Shown here piece by piece: positions 1 to 9,598 of a stretch of DNA of 27,444 bases. The position numbers were made by a program, and so were the translations under genes. The stretch comes from a virus. Each line of letters begins with the position of its first letter. Position 1 is the first letter of the stretch. The notes beneath the pieces were generated by a model. The model made no database searches. It saw nothing but the letters and a program-made list of their open reading frames with translations, and was not told where the DNA came from. Where the stretch lies: the IMG/VR virus record IMGVR_UViG_3300025769_000663, positions 1 to 27,444 of that record; one strand, written 5' to 3'.

Positions 1-38
1 CTAAACCAGAATTAGAAAACTTCTTCCGTTGCTTATGA
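1..38 (+). CDS. C-terminal end of an upstream + strand gene (partial)
   Basis: In the third forward frame the window opens inside a reading frame that gives KPELENFFRCL and stops at TGA 36-38. That stop overlaps the ATG of the next gene as ATGA, the usual sign of translational coupling between neighbouring phage genes. The other two forward frames stop at positions 2-4 and 13-15. Only eleven residues are visible, so no function can be given. Confidence 0.5.
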   Translation, partial: KPELENFFRCL

Positions 39-3000
39 AATGCGTAAACCACAATCACCCAGAATTTAAAGCTCTCGAAGAGAAGCTAGGCTTTCCTGTG
101 CCCGTACTTGCTGCTAAAGTAGGAGTATGGATGGAGAATAATAATACCGAAAATTTTCCTACTGCGACAGAGTTGTTTAAACCTAGTCCTATACCAGATA
201 TGGTAGACGCAGAAACTTCTTTAGATAATTCTAAGGTCTCAGAAGCAAAACCTAAAACTCCTACAAAAATTATAGAGCCTAGTGTTGTTCAATCTTTTGC
301 TTTAGGCGTAGAAGAAGTAGAGAAGGCTTTATTAAGAACAAAATTATTCCGTAGGTTTAATGGCCAAATAGAGCCTCACAAACATAAATATCCTGAAGCT
401 CTTAAAGTAATAGGAAGCACCAATGCTGAACTAGAATATAGGGCCCTAAGACTTAAGAAAAGACCTTACTTTGGAGGGCAAGGGAGAGAAGTTCACTATG
501 TGGAAATACTTCCTAATCCTGAAATGTTTTCTACCTCTCCTTCAAAAGTAGAAGAAGGACTCGAAAATATACTTATAGAATTCCTATCTCAATTTGGGGT
601 TACGTTTGAACAGTGGGAAAAAGTTAAAGAACATAATGGATATACTGTCTATGCAGCTGCAGACGCAGTTAGAAATGTTATAGGTTGGGCCAAGGGCTAT
701 GAGTCTGAACTTACAGAAGAAGCAGCTCACATTATATTTGAGCTTGTAGATAACAAAACTAAAGACGCTATTTTAGATAGAGTTATGCAGACTGACAGAT
801 TTAGAGATTTTAAGAAAGAGAATCCTGGATTATACGAAACTGATCTTCAATATGCTACTGAAGTAGCTGGCCAGATGCTGGCTGAAGAGTTTGATGGTCC
901 TAAATCTATATTAGACAGACTGTTAGATAAGTTTAGAAAGATAGTAGCAAAAATATTTGGAAAGGGTGAGATATCTGATCTTGACGCTGCTTTAAAGAAA
1001 GAGTTTGGAGAAATTGCTGATGCTGTTAGAAATGGAGATATAGCTAGGTTCAGTAGAGAAAATATAAGAGGAGGAACTTACTTCTCTGCTCAGAAAAGAG
1101 CAGATGAAATAAGAGCTATGTCTGATCAAATAAAAGTTAACAAGGAAGACCACACATATACATTTGAAGAACAACAACTTCAAAATGTTACTTCAGTAGC
1201 AGATACAGTACCTTTTGATAATTCTAAATTATCTGAAGAAGTTAAGCAAGTTTATGAAATAATTTCAGGGCTTGGTACTAAGTTTCATGAATATGCAGAG
1301 TCTGTTATTAATGAAACTGAACTTGACCCCTCTTTTATGACTCCAGAGGCTAAAAAACAAGCAGATAAAATTGTAGGCTCTCTTTTGAAGAGAATTAAAA
1401 GAGCTAATCCTGGTGCCGTAATCCTTACAGAAGTAGTAGTAGCTAACTTAGAAGCTAACATAGCAGGTACTATTGATATATTAGTTATTAAGGAAGATGG
1501 AACAATGGAGATTTACGATTGGAAAACTCTATCGTCTGATCCTCAAAATTATAAATTCTCTAAATATAAATATCCTAGATTCTCTAGACAGTTAGGACTC
1601 TATAAAACTATATTAGAAACTCCTTCACCAGGACTTAACTGGGGAGGAGGAGAAGTAACTTCTATTAACATTATTCCTATTTATGTTAAGATGACAGGAG
1701 AAAAAATATATAAATTTATTCCTTACCCAAAAATTGAGCTACAATCTAGAGCTGCAATTGATGTAATTGAAAAAGTATTTGGAGAAGTAGAAAATAGCTC
1801 GATCAAAAAGGTAACAGCCTCTCTTTTAGACTTATTAGAAAAGAGAATCTCAAGATTAGCAGGGGAAAAGAAAGACTTTGAAAACGAATCAGAACTTCTT
1901 AAAGAGTTAGGAGAACTAGAAGATATTAAAGTTATAACTAGAATGTTGGCTTCTCTTCAAGTAGAGCTAGCAGAATATTTTAAACCTTCTAAAAAGAATT
2001 TACAGTTGAAAGAAGATTTAAGTTCAGATGAAATTCTTGAACTTCTTAAGCTTGTAAAGATGATGAACCAAGTAAATACTTCTTTGGCCACATCTCTTGA
2101 GAAAGATTCTGAGATTTATAATACTTTTACTTCTCTCAGGCACTACACTGAAATTGCAGAAAAAGCTCTCCATTCTCAAATGCAAGAGAAAGCAGAAAGG
2201 TTCTTAAAATCTGTAGGCTCAAATCCTGATACTAAAGCATTGTTTTTAGCTGTAGAAGATATTACAGGAATTTCTTTATGGCTAGGACATAATGCTACCT
2301 CAAATAACACTTTAATTGCCCTCACAGACAGAGTTATCAAGAAGATAAACTTTACCATTGCTGAGCAATTTGAACGCGATACAGAGGCTCTAATGGAGGC
2401 CTATGAGGATATTGACTCTGTTGACTTTATGATAGACGGAGCTTCTTATGTTTCAGAGGTTAAAAGAGAGTATTATGATGCTCTAAAGGAATTTGACGAA
2501 AGATATAAAGAAGCAGGCCTAGAAGGGAACCAAGAAGCTCAAGAAAAAATACAGAAGGAAAAGTCTAAATTCATTAAAGATAATACTGTAAAAAAATATA
2601 CAGACAGATATTATAAAATGGATAGTCTATTAGACTCTCTTCCAGAAGAAGATCTTAATTCTTGGAATGAAGCTAGGGGAGCTAGAGTGGGTATTAAAAA
2701 TAGAAATAGACATATTTCTCCTGAAAACTGGAGTTCTGAAGATACTGATGAATACAACTTCTTCTCTGAAAGAATGGCAGAAGTTAGAAATAAACATAAA
2801 GAAGTTTTTAACAAATACTTTAACTTATTTAATGAGATTTTTGAAGACGATGTATCTGAAGTATTTGAAAGAATTAGAAAGGAAAAGAAAAGAGAACTTT
2901 CTTCTGCAGAATTTGATGCCTGGGAAAATGCTCAATATACTATTAACCCTCCAAAAGATTATTTTGAATGGGTGAGAAATAATAAAGAAAAAGGTTTAAA

Positions 3001-5425
3001 AGATCCTACTCTTAATGAAGCTGAAAAGAAGTTAATCAAAGAGTTAAATGATAAAAGATCTAAAATCTTACAAACTAATGTAGATTCTATAGGCAGAGTA
3101 AATGGAAAGTCTTTTACTCCGACAGAAGTTTCAGAACTTAGAGCTATAGAAGAGCAATTTGAAAGACTTAAAAAGAAATTAAAGGAAGAAAAAAGAGGTA
3201 AAGAATACCTTAAATCTCTTTCTGAATATGCTTTAATGCATAACTTCCCAGAGACTATATACTACAAAGAGGAGTTGGCTGAATTTAAAAGAAAACTTGG
3301 TAAAAATTATAGAGAAACTGAAGAATTTAAAACTTGGTTTAAAGAAAATCATGTTGAAAATTCATTTACAGGAAGGTTTGAACCTATTATGATTTGGACC
3401 ATGCCTGAATATACTGGGAAAGGAGCTACTAAAACTTTACTGCCTCATTGGAATACCTTTAAAGTTAAAGACGAATATCTTAATCCTGACTATTCTGAAG
3501 ATATATATGGACAGCCAATGCCTAATGCTAAATGGTCTACTGAAATGCAGAAGACAGAAGAAGGTTGGACTATGCCAGGTTGGACAAAAGCTCAATCTAA
3601 GTTCTATTCTGAATTTAGAAAGCTGAAAGAAAAGGGAGATGAAATGCTTCCAATGTCAAACTCTTACCGTTCTAGAAATCCTTTCTCACTGCCTAATGTA
3701 AGGAAAGATGGAAAAATAGATTTAAAGCAAGTATTAAATGTTCCAGCTTCAGAGACTATTAAAAATACTGTAGAAGCTATATCAAAGAGATATACTAAGG
3801 AAGATAATAGAGGAGTTCTCTTAGATGAGTCTGGAGAAACGATGAAAGGGGTTCCATTGTATTATACAGGAGATGCTAATCCTGATACTGTGGATACAGA
3901 TATATTTAATACTATAAGGGCATACTATAAAATGTCTTTAAATGCACATACTAAGTTATCTTATAAACCTATGATAGAAATTCTTAGAACAACTCTTGGT
4001 GACTCTAAGGTTTCAGAAGTGGGTAATACAGGCTCTCCTTTAATAGATACTATTATGAGTAATAGGCGTGGGGTTGATACCAACAAAGTAATAGATGGTA
4101 AGAGCTCTAATGTATACAAAAAGATATCTGACAATATAGACTCTAACTTTTATGGGGTAGAAGATCCTGATTTTATTATCAAGAATGTAAATGTAAACCA
4201 GATTGTAGATGACGTATTAGCTTATACTTCTATAAAAGCTCTTGGTTTTAACTTATACGCGGGTACAGCTAACGTATTACTTGGACAGTATTTATCTTTT
4301 CAAGAAGCTCTTGGAGGACAGTTCTTTACTTATAAAGACTGGGTAGCAGCAGAAAGAGAATATATTATTGACTTTGGTCGCATGATGTCTGATCTTGTCC
4401 GAGGAACTAAAACTTCTAAAGTAAATGCTCTTGAAGCACATTTTAAAACTCTTCAAGATACAGATGAACTTGAACGTAAAACAGTTTCTAAGGAAAAGAA
4501 AGCAAGATGGAGAAAGTTAATGTCCACAAATTCCCTTTTCTTTATCAATCATGGTGGGGAACATAAGATGCAAAATACTCTTTTAATGGCAGCTATGAAG
4601 GCTTATACCATAAGAAATGGTGAAGTCGAAAGAATCCAAGAAGGAGAAAAGAGTATTTATGAAATGGTAGAATTTAAGAATGGAAAAGTTGTTTCTAAGC
4701 TTACAGAAGACCAGAAGTTTGATTTTTCAAATATAGTTAAAGGTCTTTCTCAGAAGTTACACGGGGTGTACACTAAAGAAGATAGAGTTAAAGCTCAGAA
4801 AGAATGGTGGGGTAAATTACTATTCCAATTTAGAAAATGGATGATACCAGGTATGAGAGAAAGATGGGGAGAAGAATATTACGATGAAAGACTTAGAGAT
4901 CATGTTGGAGGATATTATAGAACTTCTGGAGTATTTATCTGGAGTTTAATTAAAAATCAAGATGTTACTCTTGGAGCCATTAAAGCTAGAATGTCAGAAT
5001 TAAAACCTCATCAAAGAGCCAATCTAATTAAATTTGCTTTAGAAAGTAGTGTAATAACTCTTCTCTTTGTTGTTGCAGGTTTGATGCATAATATGAGAGA
5101 CGATGATGATGATTTAAAAGATTCTCTTCTTTTCGGATTTAGTCTCTATAACATAGACAGACTCAGGTCAGAACTTAGATTTTATAGGAGTATTAATGAT
5201 TTCTATAAAATAGCAAGAAGTCCTGCTGCAGCCATGTCTACTATTGAAGATACTACAAAACTATTAGCTCAGCTTTTACACCCAGGAGAAAGGTACGAGT
5301 CTGGAAACTATAAAGGTAAATTAAAACTAGAAAAATATTCTTCTGATCTTATTCCTGTTAGAAATCAATGGAATAAAATTGTAGGAATGGATGACCTGAT
5401 AGAGTTTTACAGACCTTTTAAATAG
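35..5425 (+). CDS. Giant multidomain phage protein with a PD-(D/E)XK nuclease domain
   Basis: This 1796-aa protein is much larger than anything else in the window. I place the start at ATG 35, which overlaps the previous stop (ATGA), rather than at TTG 29. Around residues 225-237 is LTEEAAHIIFELV, which resembles a degenerate HExxH metallopeptidase helix often carried by large polyvalent phage proteins. Residues about 460-525 form a RecB/Cas4-like PD-(D/E)XK nuclease core: a conserved E in TEVVV, D in GTIDIL, then DWKT and RQLGLYKT. A long charged, helical middle follows. One hydrophobic segment lies near residues 1667-1687 (SSVITLLFVVAGLM), followed by an acidic run DDDDDL. The C-terminus (from YNIDRLRSELRFYRS to the end) resembles the C-termini of giant virion-associated proteins of Bacteroidota phages. 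I infer a late, virion-carried and possibly injected protein. The nuclease fold is well supported; its target and role are not known. It ends in TAG, just before a strong terminator. Confidence 0.88.
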   Translation: MKCVNHNHPEFKALEEKLGFPVPVLAAKVGVWMENNNTENFPTATELFKPSPIPDMVDAETSLDNSKVSEAKPKTPTKIIEPSVVQSFALGVEEVEKALLRTKLFRRFNGQIEPHKHKYPEALKVIGSTNAELEYRALRLKKRPYFGGQGREVHYVEILPNPEMFSTSPSKVEEGLENILIEFLSQFGVTFEQWEKVKEHNGYTVYAAADAVRNVIGWAKGYESELTEEAAHIIFELVDNKTKDAILDRVMQTDRFRDFKKENPGLYETDLQYATEVAGQMLAEEFDGPKSILDRLLDKFRKIVAKIFGKGEISDLDAALKKEFGEIADAVRNGDIARFSRENIRGGTYFSAQKRADEIRAMSDQIKVNKEDHTYTFEEQQLQNVTSVADTVPFDNSKLSEEVKQVYEIISGLGTKFHEYAESVINETELDPSFMTPEAKKQADKIVGSLLKRIKRANPGAVILTEVVVANLEANIAGTIDILVIKEDGTMEIYDWKTLSSDPQNYKFSKYKYPRFSRQLGLYKTILETPSPGLNWGGGEVTSINIIPIYVKMTGEKIYKFIPYPKIELQSRAAIDVIEKVFGEVENSSIKKVTASLLDLLEKRISRLAGEKKDFENESELLKELGELEDIKVITRMLASLQVELAEYFKPSKKNLQLKEDLSSDEILELLKLVKMMNQVNTSLATSLEKDSEIYNTFTSLRHYTEIAEKALHSQMQEKAERFLKSVGSNPDTKALFLAVEDITGISLWLGHNATSNNTLIALTDRVIKKINFTIAEQFERDTEALMEAYEDIDSVDFMIDGASYVSEVKREYYDALKEFDERYKEAGLEGNQEAQEKIQKEKSKFIKDNTVKKYTDRYYKMDSLLDSLPEEDLNSWNEARGARVGIKNRNRHISPENWSSEDTDEYNFFSERMAEVRNKHKEVFNKYFNLFNEIFEDDVSEVFERIRKEKKRELSSAEFDAWENAQYTINPPKDYFEWVRNNKEKGLKDPTLNEAEKKLIKELNDKRSKILQTNVDSIGRVNGKSFTPTEVSELRAIEEQFERLKKKLKEEKRGKEYLKSLSEYALMHNFPETIYYKEELAEFKRKLGKNYRETEEFKTWFKENHVENSFTGRFEPIMIWTMPEYTGKGATKTLLPHWNTFKVKDEYLNPDYSEDIYGQPMPNAKWSTEMQKTEEGWTMPGWTKAQSKFYSEFRKLKEKGDEMLPMSNSYRSRNPFSLPNVRKDGKIDLKQVLNVPASETIKNTVEAISKRYTKEDNRGVLLDESGETMKGVPLYYTGDANPDTVDTDIFNTIRAYYKMSLNAHTKLSYKPMIEILRTTLGDSKVSEVGNTGSPLIDTIMSNRRGVDTNKVIDGKSSNVYKKISDNIDSNFYGVEDPDFIIKNVNVNQIVDDVLAYTSIKALGFNLYAGTANVLLGQYLSFQEALGGQFFTYKDWVAAEREYIIDFGRMMSDLVRGTKTSKVNALEAHFKTLQDTDELERKTVSKEKKARWRKLMSTNSLFFINHGGEHKMQNTLLMAAMKAYTIRNGEVERIQEGEKSIYEMVEFKNGKVVSKLTEDQKFDFSNIVKGLSQKLHGVYTKEDRVKAQKEWWGKLLFQFRKWMIPGMRERWGEEYYDERLRDHVGGYYRTSGVFIWSLIKNQDVTLGAIKARMSELKPHQRANLIKFALESSVITLLFVVAGLMHNMRDDDDDLKDSLLFGFSLYNIDRLRSELRFYRSINDFYKIARSPAAAMSTIEDTTKLLAQLLHPGERYESGNYKGKLKLEKYSSDLIPVRNQWNKIVGMDDLIEFYRPFK

Positions 5426-5440
5426 CTCGATCAAATTTTT

Positions 5441-5473
5441 TGCGAAAGGATTTTACCCCTTTCGCTTTTTTTG
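5441..5473 (+). terminator. Intrinsic terminator after the giant gene
   Basis: A perfect 8-bp stem (GCGAAAGG paired with CCTTTCGC) with an 8-nt loop is followed by seven T on the + strand, about 20 nt after the TAG of the giant gene. On the - strand the hairpin is followed by A, not T, so it should stop only + strand transcription. It lies in the convergent junction with the leftward genes. Confidence 0.85.
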
Positions 5474-5543
5474 TTTATCTTCTTCTGATAATAGATAGAA
5501 AACTGTAAACCATATTAAAAGTGTTATTACAATATCCATATTA

Positions 5544-6317
5544 TCATAATCTTACAATTTTTTTTAATTTTTCCATTTCATCTGCATCAATTGGCATAAC
5601 TTTTCTAATATCATTAATACTTAAATCAGGTTTATTATCTAAAATATATTCGTTAGCTGCTTCTCTTGTTGAGAAAGTTTTATCTGATTGTTTAAGTTTA
5701 ATCGTTGTAGTTCTTTCTATAAGAAAAGATTTGGTTACAAAATAAAAACTATCCCCTTCAAATACCTCAACACCGTCTTCAGTTGTGAATAATGGTTTTT
5801 TAGTTTTTCTCCAATCTTGAATTCCTTGAGAATATTTACTTTTATATTTTTCTTGAGTAATTTCGAATACTACTACATTATCTTTTATCTCTATTTTGGA
5901 TAAAATTGTATTTTGGTCTTTCCAATCTCCAGGTATTAGTTGGACTTTATCTCCAACAGTAAATATTTCACCGTCAGATAATCTTTTGACTAAATGTATT
6001 GTACAATCTTGTCTTAATAGTTCACTAATAGTGAATTTTGCATATTCTGCTTTATTCACATATAATCCTGTTTCTTTATCTAAAATATAAAAAGATTGGG
6101 TAACTCCACCTAAAATAGATAATATTTCATAATCATCTTCAATAGCTTGTTCCCAATATTTAGTATCCTTTATTTCCTTTTCAGGGACATAATAATCAGA
6201 GTATTTTGAATGGCAAGGGGAGTAACTGTTAGTTGAATCACCAACCCCAACTATCATACCTTCTTCCCAATCTTTAGGAAGAGAAGGATATTTTTGGATT
6301 AATCTGTATTCTTTCAT
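5544..6317 (-). CDS. Hypothetical phage protein of a Bacteroidota phage family
   Basis: The protein has 257 aa from ATG 6317, which lies one base after the stop of the upstream gene. An in-frame ATG at 6371 would add 18 lysine-rich residues and overlap the neighbour by 53 nt, so it is less likely. It starts YRLIQKYPSLPKDW. It contains FTTEDGVEVFEGDSFYFV near residues 180-197 and STREAANEYILDNKP near residue 220. I have seen this repeat-like layout in uncharacterised proteins of Bacteroidota phages, where such modules can occur more than once in a protein. No catalytic residues or membrane segments are visible. It is the last leftward gene and converges on the giant gene. Function unknown. Confidence 0.75.
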   Translation of the reverse strand: MKEYRLIQKYPSLPKDWEEGMIVGVGDSTNSYSPCHSKYSDYYVPEKEIKDTKYWEQAIEDDYEILSILGGVTQSFYILDKETGLYVNKAEYAKFTISELLRQDCTIHLVKRLSDGEIFTVGDKVQLIPGDWKDQNTILSKIEIKDNVVVFEITQEKYKSKYSQGIQDWRKTKKPLFTTEDGVEVFEGDSFYFVTKSFLIERTTTIKLKQSDKTFSTREAANEYILDNKPDLSINDIRKVMPIDADEMEKLKKIVRL

Positions 6318-6318
6318 G

Positions 6319-6606
6319 TTATTGTTTTTTTTGCACTCTACCATACTCTTCTTTGATACGGGTAATTTCATCTTTCATTTCTTTTTCAAGTTGTTTAGAG
6401 TATTTGTTATATAAATATTCCAAGTCCTCATCATCTAGATTAATTAAATTTTCACCCATTTGAGCAAAACCTATGCATACATCAGAATAACCTGTTTCAA
6501 TATTTAACCTAAAAAGTATTTCTTTATCATCATCTTTTTTTAGTTTTTTATATTCTTGATAGTTTTGACAGAATAATTTTATTTTGTTTTTTTGTAATCT
6601 GCTCAT
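6319..6606 (-). CDS. Hypothetical protein, charged, probably helical
   Basis: This 95-aa protein starts at an ATG that overlaps the TGA of the upstream gene (ATGA) and ends one base before the next start, so the three leftmost genes look like one transcript. The C-terminal half is a charged helix rich in E, K and D (LEKEMKDEITRIKEEYGRV), possibly a short coiled coil. One or two cysteines do not form a metal-binding pattern. I do not recognise the family. Confidence 0.65.
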   Translation of the reverse strand: MSRLQKNKIKLFCQNYQEYKKLKKDDDKEILFRLNIETGYSDVCIGFAQMGENLINLDDEDLEYLYNKYSKQLEKEMKDEITRIKEEYGRVQKKQ

Positions 6607-7163
6607 ATTGAAAGTTTTTCTATTTTTTTCATAGATATAGGTTTTGGTTCTATTACAGTAAGTTTAGGTATAGCACCCCCTCCATAGGATACACTAACAT
6701 TAGAATATTCTGAAATTCCTAGTGTACTCATATTTTTAGCACATGCTCGTTTTTTTAATATGTTCAATTTTTGTTCTAAAAATATTTTTTGTAGGCTTAG
6801 ATTTAAATATTTTATTTTTTCAACTATAAATTGTATATCGTCATATTTACTTAAATCTTTATGACTCACTTGAATATATAATTTTCGTTTATAACGCGGT
6901 ACATAACTAGCGTTAGCAATTTCTCCTCTTTCTTCTGGGCTTCCTTTTCCTTTTACTATTTCTCTAGAAGTATCATAATCTTTAATTTCTATAAGATAAT
7001 CACTAAATTCTTCTAAACCTAAATAATCTATTACTTCTTTAAAATTATTTTTAATTAAATCGTAAAGTGGGAAAGGTATTGGTTTACTTATGTAATAGTT
7101 TATACCTGAACTACTTATACTTATTTTTTCAGTGTAATTAACGTTAAATTTTAATGTCCTCAT
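6603..7163 (-). CDS. Hypothetical protein downstream of the SSB gene
   Basis: The protein has 186 aa from ATG 7163. The upstream gene is the SSB, and a hairpin element at 7178-7208 lies between them, so this is the first gene of a separate leftward unit. The N-terminal part looks beta-rich (RTLKFNVNYTEKISIS). Basic residues cluster near 90-95 (PRYKRKLYIQ), a helical stretch follows, and there is a glycine patch SYGGGAIPKL near residue 165. No catalytic motif or membrane segment is seen. Its place next to the replication genes suggests a DNA-related or regulatory role, but nothing in the sequence proves it. Confidence 0.65.
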   Translation of the reverse strand: MRTLKFNVNYTEKISISSSGINYYISKPIPFPLYDLIKNNFKEVIDYLGLEEFSDYLIEIKDYDTSREIVKGKGSPEERGEIANASYVPRYKRKLYIQVSHKDLSKYDDIQFIVEKIKYLNLSLQKIFLEQKLNILKKRACAKNMSTLGISEYSNVSVSYGGGAIPKLTVIEPKPISMKKIEKLSI

Positions 7164-7177
7164 TAGTTTTATTTTTT

Positions 7178-7208
7178 TTTGTTAAAATAGAGGGGGATAC
7201 CCCCCTCT
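7178..7208 (-). terminator. Hairpin-TTAACA element, copy 1 (after SSB)
   Basis: On the - strand an 8-bp stem (AGAGGGGG with CCCCCTCT, loop GTAT) is followed by ATTTTAACA and a long A run, ending 15 nt before the start of the next gene. It lies 23 nt after the SSB stop codon and closes the replication operon. It belongs to an 18-copy family in this window. Confidence 0.8.
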
Positions 7209-7231
7209 CTTAATACATAAACTACTTATTA

Positions 7232-7789
7232 CTAAAAAGGCAAATCATCACTCTTTTCTTGAGATACAGGCATTCCTTCAGGAACAGCAACTTTTTTCAA
7301 GTCTTTGTTCACATCATAAACTAATGTAGAAGCTTCTTTAGGTACTACGGCATATTCTGCTGTAGCTTCTAAAGCTTCACAAAAGTTATTTAATGGAAGA
7401 ACTGCTCTAGTTTTGACTTCTCCGTCTTTTACGTACTGCTCACCATTAAATTTCATACGAAGAGTTTTACCCCCCATTAATGAATCTAATTGCTCACCAT
7501 ACTCCATTACAGAAGAACTTTCACAACTATCAATTTCTACCTCTTTTACAACATGCTTAGCGATATATTTAATTCTACTCATATTAAGTCTAAACGACTT
7601 AGGAGTGTGGATATATAGTCTTTGAGAACTTGTATCCTTATTATCCCCTTCTGGAAGTCTAAACTTAAATTCAATATAAGCTTTATCAGCTTCTATACCT
7701 TGGATAGAATCAATAACCACTTCATGTACACCTGGCGTAATCCATTTAGGAGTAAACGCACTTTCTTCAACATCTTTAGTTCCAAACAT
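7232..7789 (-). CDS. ssb: Single-stranded DNA-binding protein
   Basis: The protein has 185 aa. It ends in SQEKSDDLPF, matching the acidic C-terminal tip of bacterial SSB proteins (the E. coli protein ends in DDDIPF), which binds partner replication proteins. The preceding region is beta-rich (HEVVIDSI, KAYIEFKFRLP, KTLRMKFNGEQYV), compatible with an OB fold, although N-terminal similarity to cellular SSB is not obvious by eye. It is the last gene of the replication operon, 23 nt downstream of the Sak4-like ATPase. It would coat single-stranded DNA during phage replication and recombination. The call rests on the tail and the context, so the exact SSB subfamily is open. Its first five residues, MFGTK, are shared with the VWA protein. 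Confidence 0.72.
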   Translation of the reverse strand: MFGTKDVEESAFTPKWITPGVHEVVIDSIQGIEADKAYIEFKFRLPEGDNKDTSSQRLYIHTPKSFRLNMSRIKYIAKHVVKEVEIDSCESSSVMEYGEQLDSLMGGKTLRMKFNGEQYVKDGEVKTRAVLPLNNFCEALEATAEYAVVPKEASTLVYDVNKDLKKVAVPEGMPVSQEKSDDLPF

Positions 7790-7812
7790 GTAATTAAATA
7801 AATTTATTTTTT

Positions 7813-8499
7813 TTAAACATTGTATTCCTTCATTACTTTAATGACTTCATTTAAATCATTGGGTATAACATCACTTTCAAACATACCCATAGGTGATTTG
7901 GCAGTAGTTAACCCATTACTTTGAGTCATAAATATATAATTATTGCTGATCTTATTATCTTTTTTTACTTTTTCTATATCAGCATATAGTACTACACTAA
8001 ATAAGCCTTCAACTGTAATATAATTATCAATCATCTTTCCCAGTGTTTTAGCTTTCAGTGTCTTAGCACCTTCTACATCATTAGATTCTTCTATATGCAT
8101 AGTGTAAACGATACATAAATCTTCCCTAACATGCTTGTATACTTTTAATAATTCCCAAGCATCTTTTCCAATTTCGTTATATTTATCATAACCTTTTTCT
8201 AAAGCCTTTAGCATAAATTGCTCTACAAAGACATATGTAAAATCATCAATAACAATAGTTTTAATTTCTGGCCTATTATCGCTTATGTGCTTTATAGTTT
8301 TTAAAATATCTGAAGCCTTGTGTATAGTAGCTAAATTACCGCCTTCAGCAGTAAGTTTAGTATACTGTTGCTTCCATTTTGGCCAAGTAAGGTGTTTACC
8401 TTCAACATTAATAATAAAAGTCTCTTCGGGCGGAAGAGTTCTGATAGAAGTAGTTTTACCTCTACCCGGTTGCCCTAAAATCAGTAGGTTATACCCCAT
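7813..8499 (-). CDS. Sak4-like RecA-fold ATPase (AAA_24 type)
   Basis: The protein has 228 aa. It has a Walker A motif at residues 9-17 (GQPGRGKTT) and a Walker B strand at 82-87 (TIVIDD). It ends in the pattern PMGMFE...IPNDLNEVI, which is typical of phage single-domain RecA-like ATPases annotated as AAA_24 or Sak4. Sak4 proteins act with phage SSB in single-strand annealing and recombination, and here the SSB gene follows directly. The start overlaps the helicase stop by 11 nt, so the two are translationally linked. The nucleotide-binding fold is certain. The annealing role is inferred from the family and the neighbour. Confidence 0.85.
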   Translation of the reverse strand: MGYNLLILGQPGRGKTTSIRTLPPEETFIINVEGKHLTWPKWKQQYTKLTAEGGNLATIHKASDILKTIKHISDNRPEIKTIVIDDFTYVFVEQFMLKALEKGYDKYNEIGKDAWELLKVYKHVREDLCIVYTMHIEESNDVEGAKTLKAKTLGKMIDNYITVEGLFSVVLYADIEKVKKDNKISNNYIFMTQSNGLTTAKSPMGMFESDVIPNDLNEVIKVMKEYNV

Positions 8500-9598
8500 A
8501 TTTAAGTAATAAATTCGTTAATTCTTTTGTACCTATTGCTGGTAATTCCTTAAAAGCATTAACTTCTGCTAACATTAGTAAGTCTGTGCTTATAGCCGGA
8601 CCCCTTCTATTAGCTATTACTGAAAATTCCCTGTATTTGTCTCTAAAGCCTCTTCCCCCTTCATTGATAGGATAACCCTCGTAAGTAGTTATCTCGTGTC
8701 TATGGGGAGAAAATAGGCCTAATAAAAGATCATAATCCCTACCTAAAGTCTTATTTTCACCTAAGCCATCTACAGATGGTTGTAATTTGTTAGCTTTTTT
8801 ATTTTGTACACCTTCAGTTGCTTGCGCTTGTTGGTGAACATTAACTACAATATACTTCCATCTATCCCTCATTTTCATACAATATTTCCTAGAAAAAACT
8901 TCCATAGCTTTTCTAACTTCATATCCTTGACTTTTTTCTGGTGTTAACAAACTTATATGGTCTGTAATTATAAATACATATTCATTAGGATGATTAGGAG
9001 TGTAATAATCTTCTATTTGTTCTTTCTTAACTGTATTGCCTTCTTTCTTTTCTATAGTTTTATAGGTATATGTTCCATTTTGATCTGCATAAGCTCTAAC
9101 TCTAGAATATATGCCAAAAGGATTACGTATATCATCTATAAACTCTATTACTTCCTGGAATTCAGAAAAATAAGATCCAAGACTTTCTAATTTCTCAATA
9201 ATATCTTGGCTTAAAGATGGTCTATCGTTAAACTGTGAATCTAACTCATCTGGAGAAACCTTTAAACCAAATTTTTCAAATAAAGTATAAGACATTACTT
9301 CATACATCTTTTTTTCTTTAGATTCTTCTAAACAAAAATAAAATATTTTTAAAGACATCTTATCTTTATTTTTTAAATAAAACTTATACGTGTTATATAA
9401 AAATAAAAAATCAGTTATTTTAGTTTTACCTACTTTTTGATTAGCAGTTACACCTATGTATCTTCCTTTTTGAAAACCAGGTAAATATTTAGAAAGTCTA
9501 GGGAAAGGTAATGGTATATTTACTATCTCACCCCTATCCCTAGCTTCTTTATTTTCCTTTATTTGGTTTAATACCCTTGAATATAAAGTATCTGACAT
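8489..9598 (-). CDS. DnaB-like replicative helicase (RecA-fold domain)
   Basis: The protein has 369 aa. It has PFPRLSKYLPGFQKGRYIGV at residues 31-50, the entry strand of the DnaB/KaiC-type ATPase domain. Walker A at 52-59 is ANQKVGKT, with A in place of the first G. Walker B is FIITDHISLL (Asp near 213), and a glutamine-rich strand VNVHQQAQA lies near 253-260, as in the DnaB motif that senses nucleotide and DNA. There is no DnaB N-terminal domain, as in many phage helicases. It would unwind DNA at the phage fork as a ring. It overlaps the upstream gene by one base and the Sak4-like gene by 11. A large insertion between Walker A and B (about residues 95-205) is longer than in DnaB. Confidence 0.85.
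   Translation of the reverse strand: MSDTLYSRVLNQIKENKEARDRGEIVNIPLPFPRLSKYLPGFQKGRYIGVTANQKVGKTKITDFLFLYNTYKFYLKNKDKMSLKIFYFCLEESKEKKMYEVMSYTLFEKFGLKVSPDELDSQFNDRPSLSQDIIEKLESLGSYFSEFQEVIEFIDDIRNPFGIYSRVRAYADQNGTYTYKTIEKKEGNTVKKEQIEDYYTPNHPNEYVFIITDHISLLTPEKSQGYEVRKAMEVFSRKYCMKMRDRWKYIVVNVHQQAQATEGVQNKKANKLQPSVDGLGENKTLGRDYDLLLGLFSPHRHEITTYEGYPINEGGRGFRDKYREFSVIANRRGPAISTDLLMLAEVNAFKELPAIGTKELTNLLLKYGV

Noticed and set aside
35-5425. The giant + strand protein as the phage RNA polymerase
   Set aside because: I could not find the DxDGD-type catalytic loop or other double-psi beta-barrel motifs; the recognisable domain is a PD-(D/E)XK nuclease.
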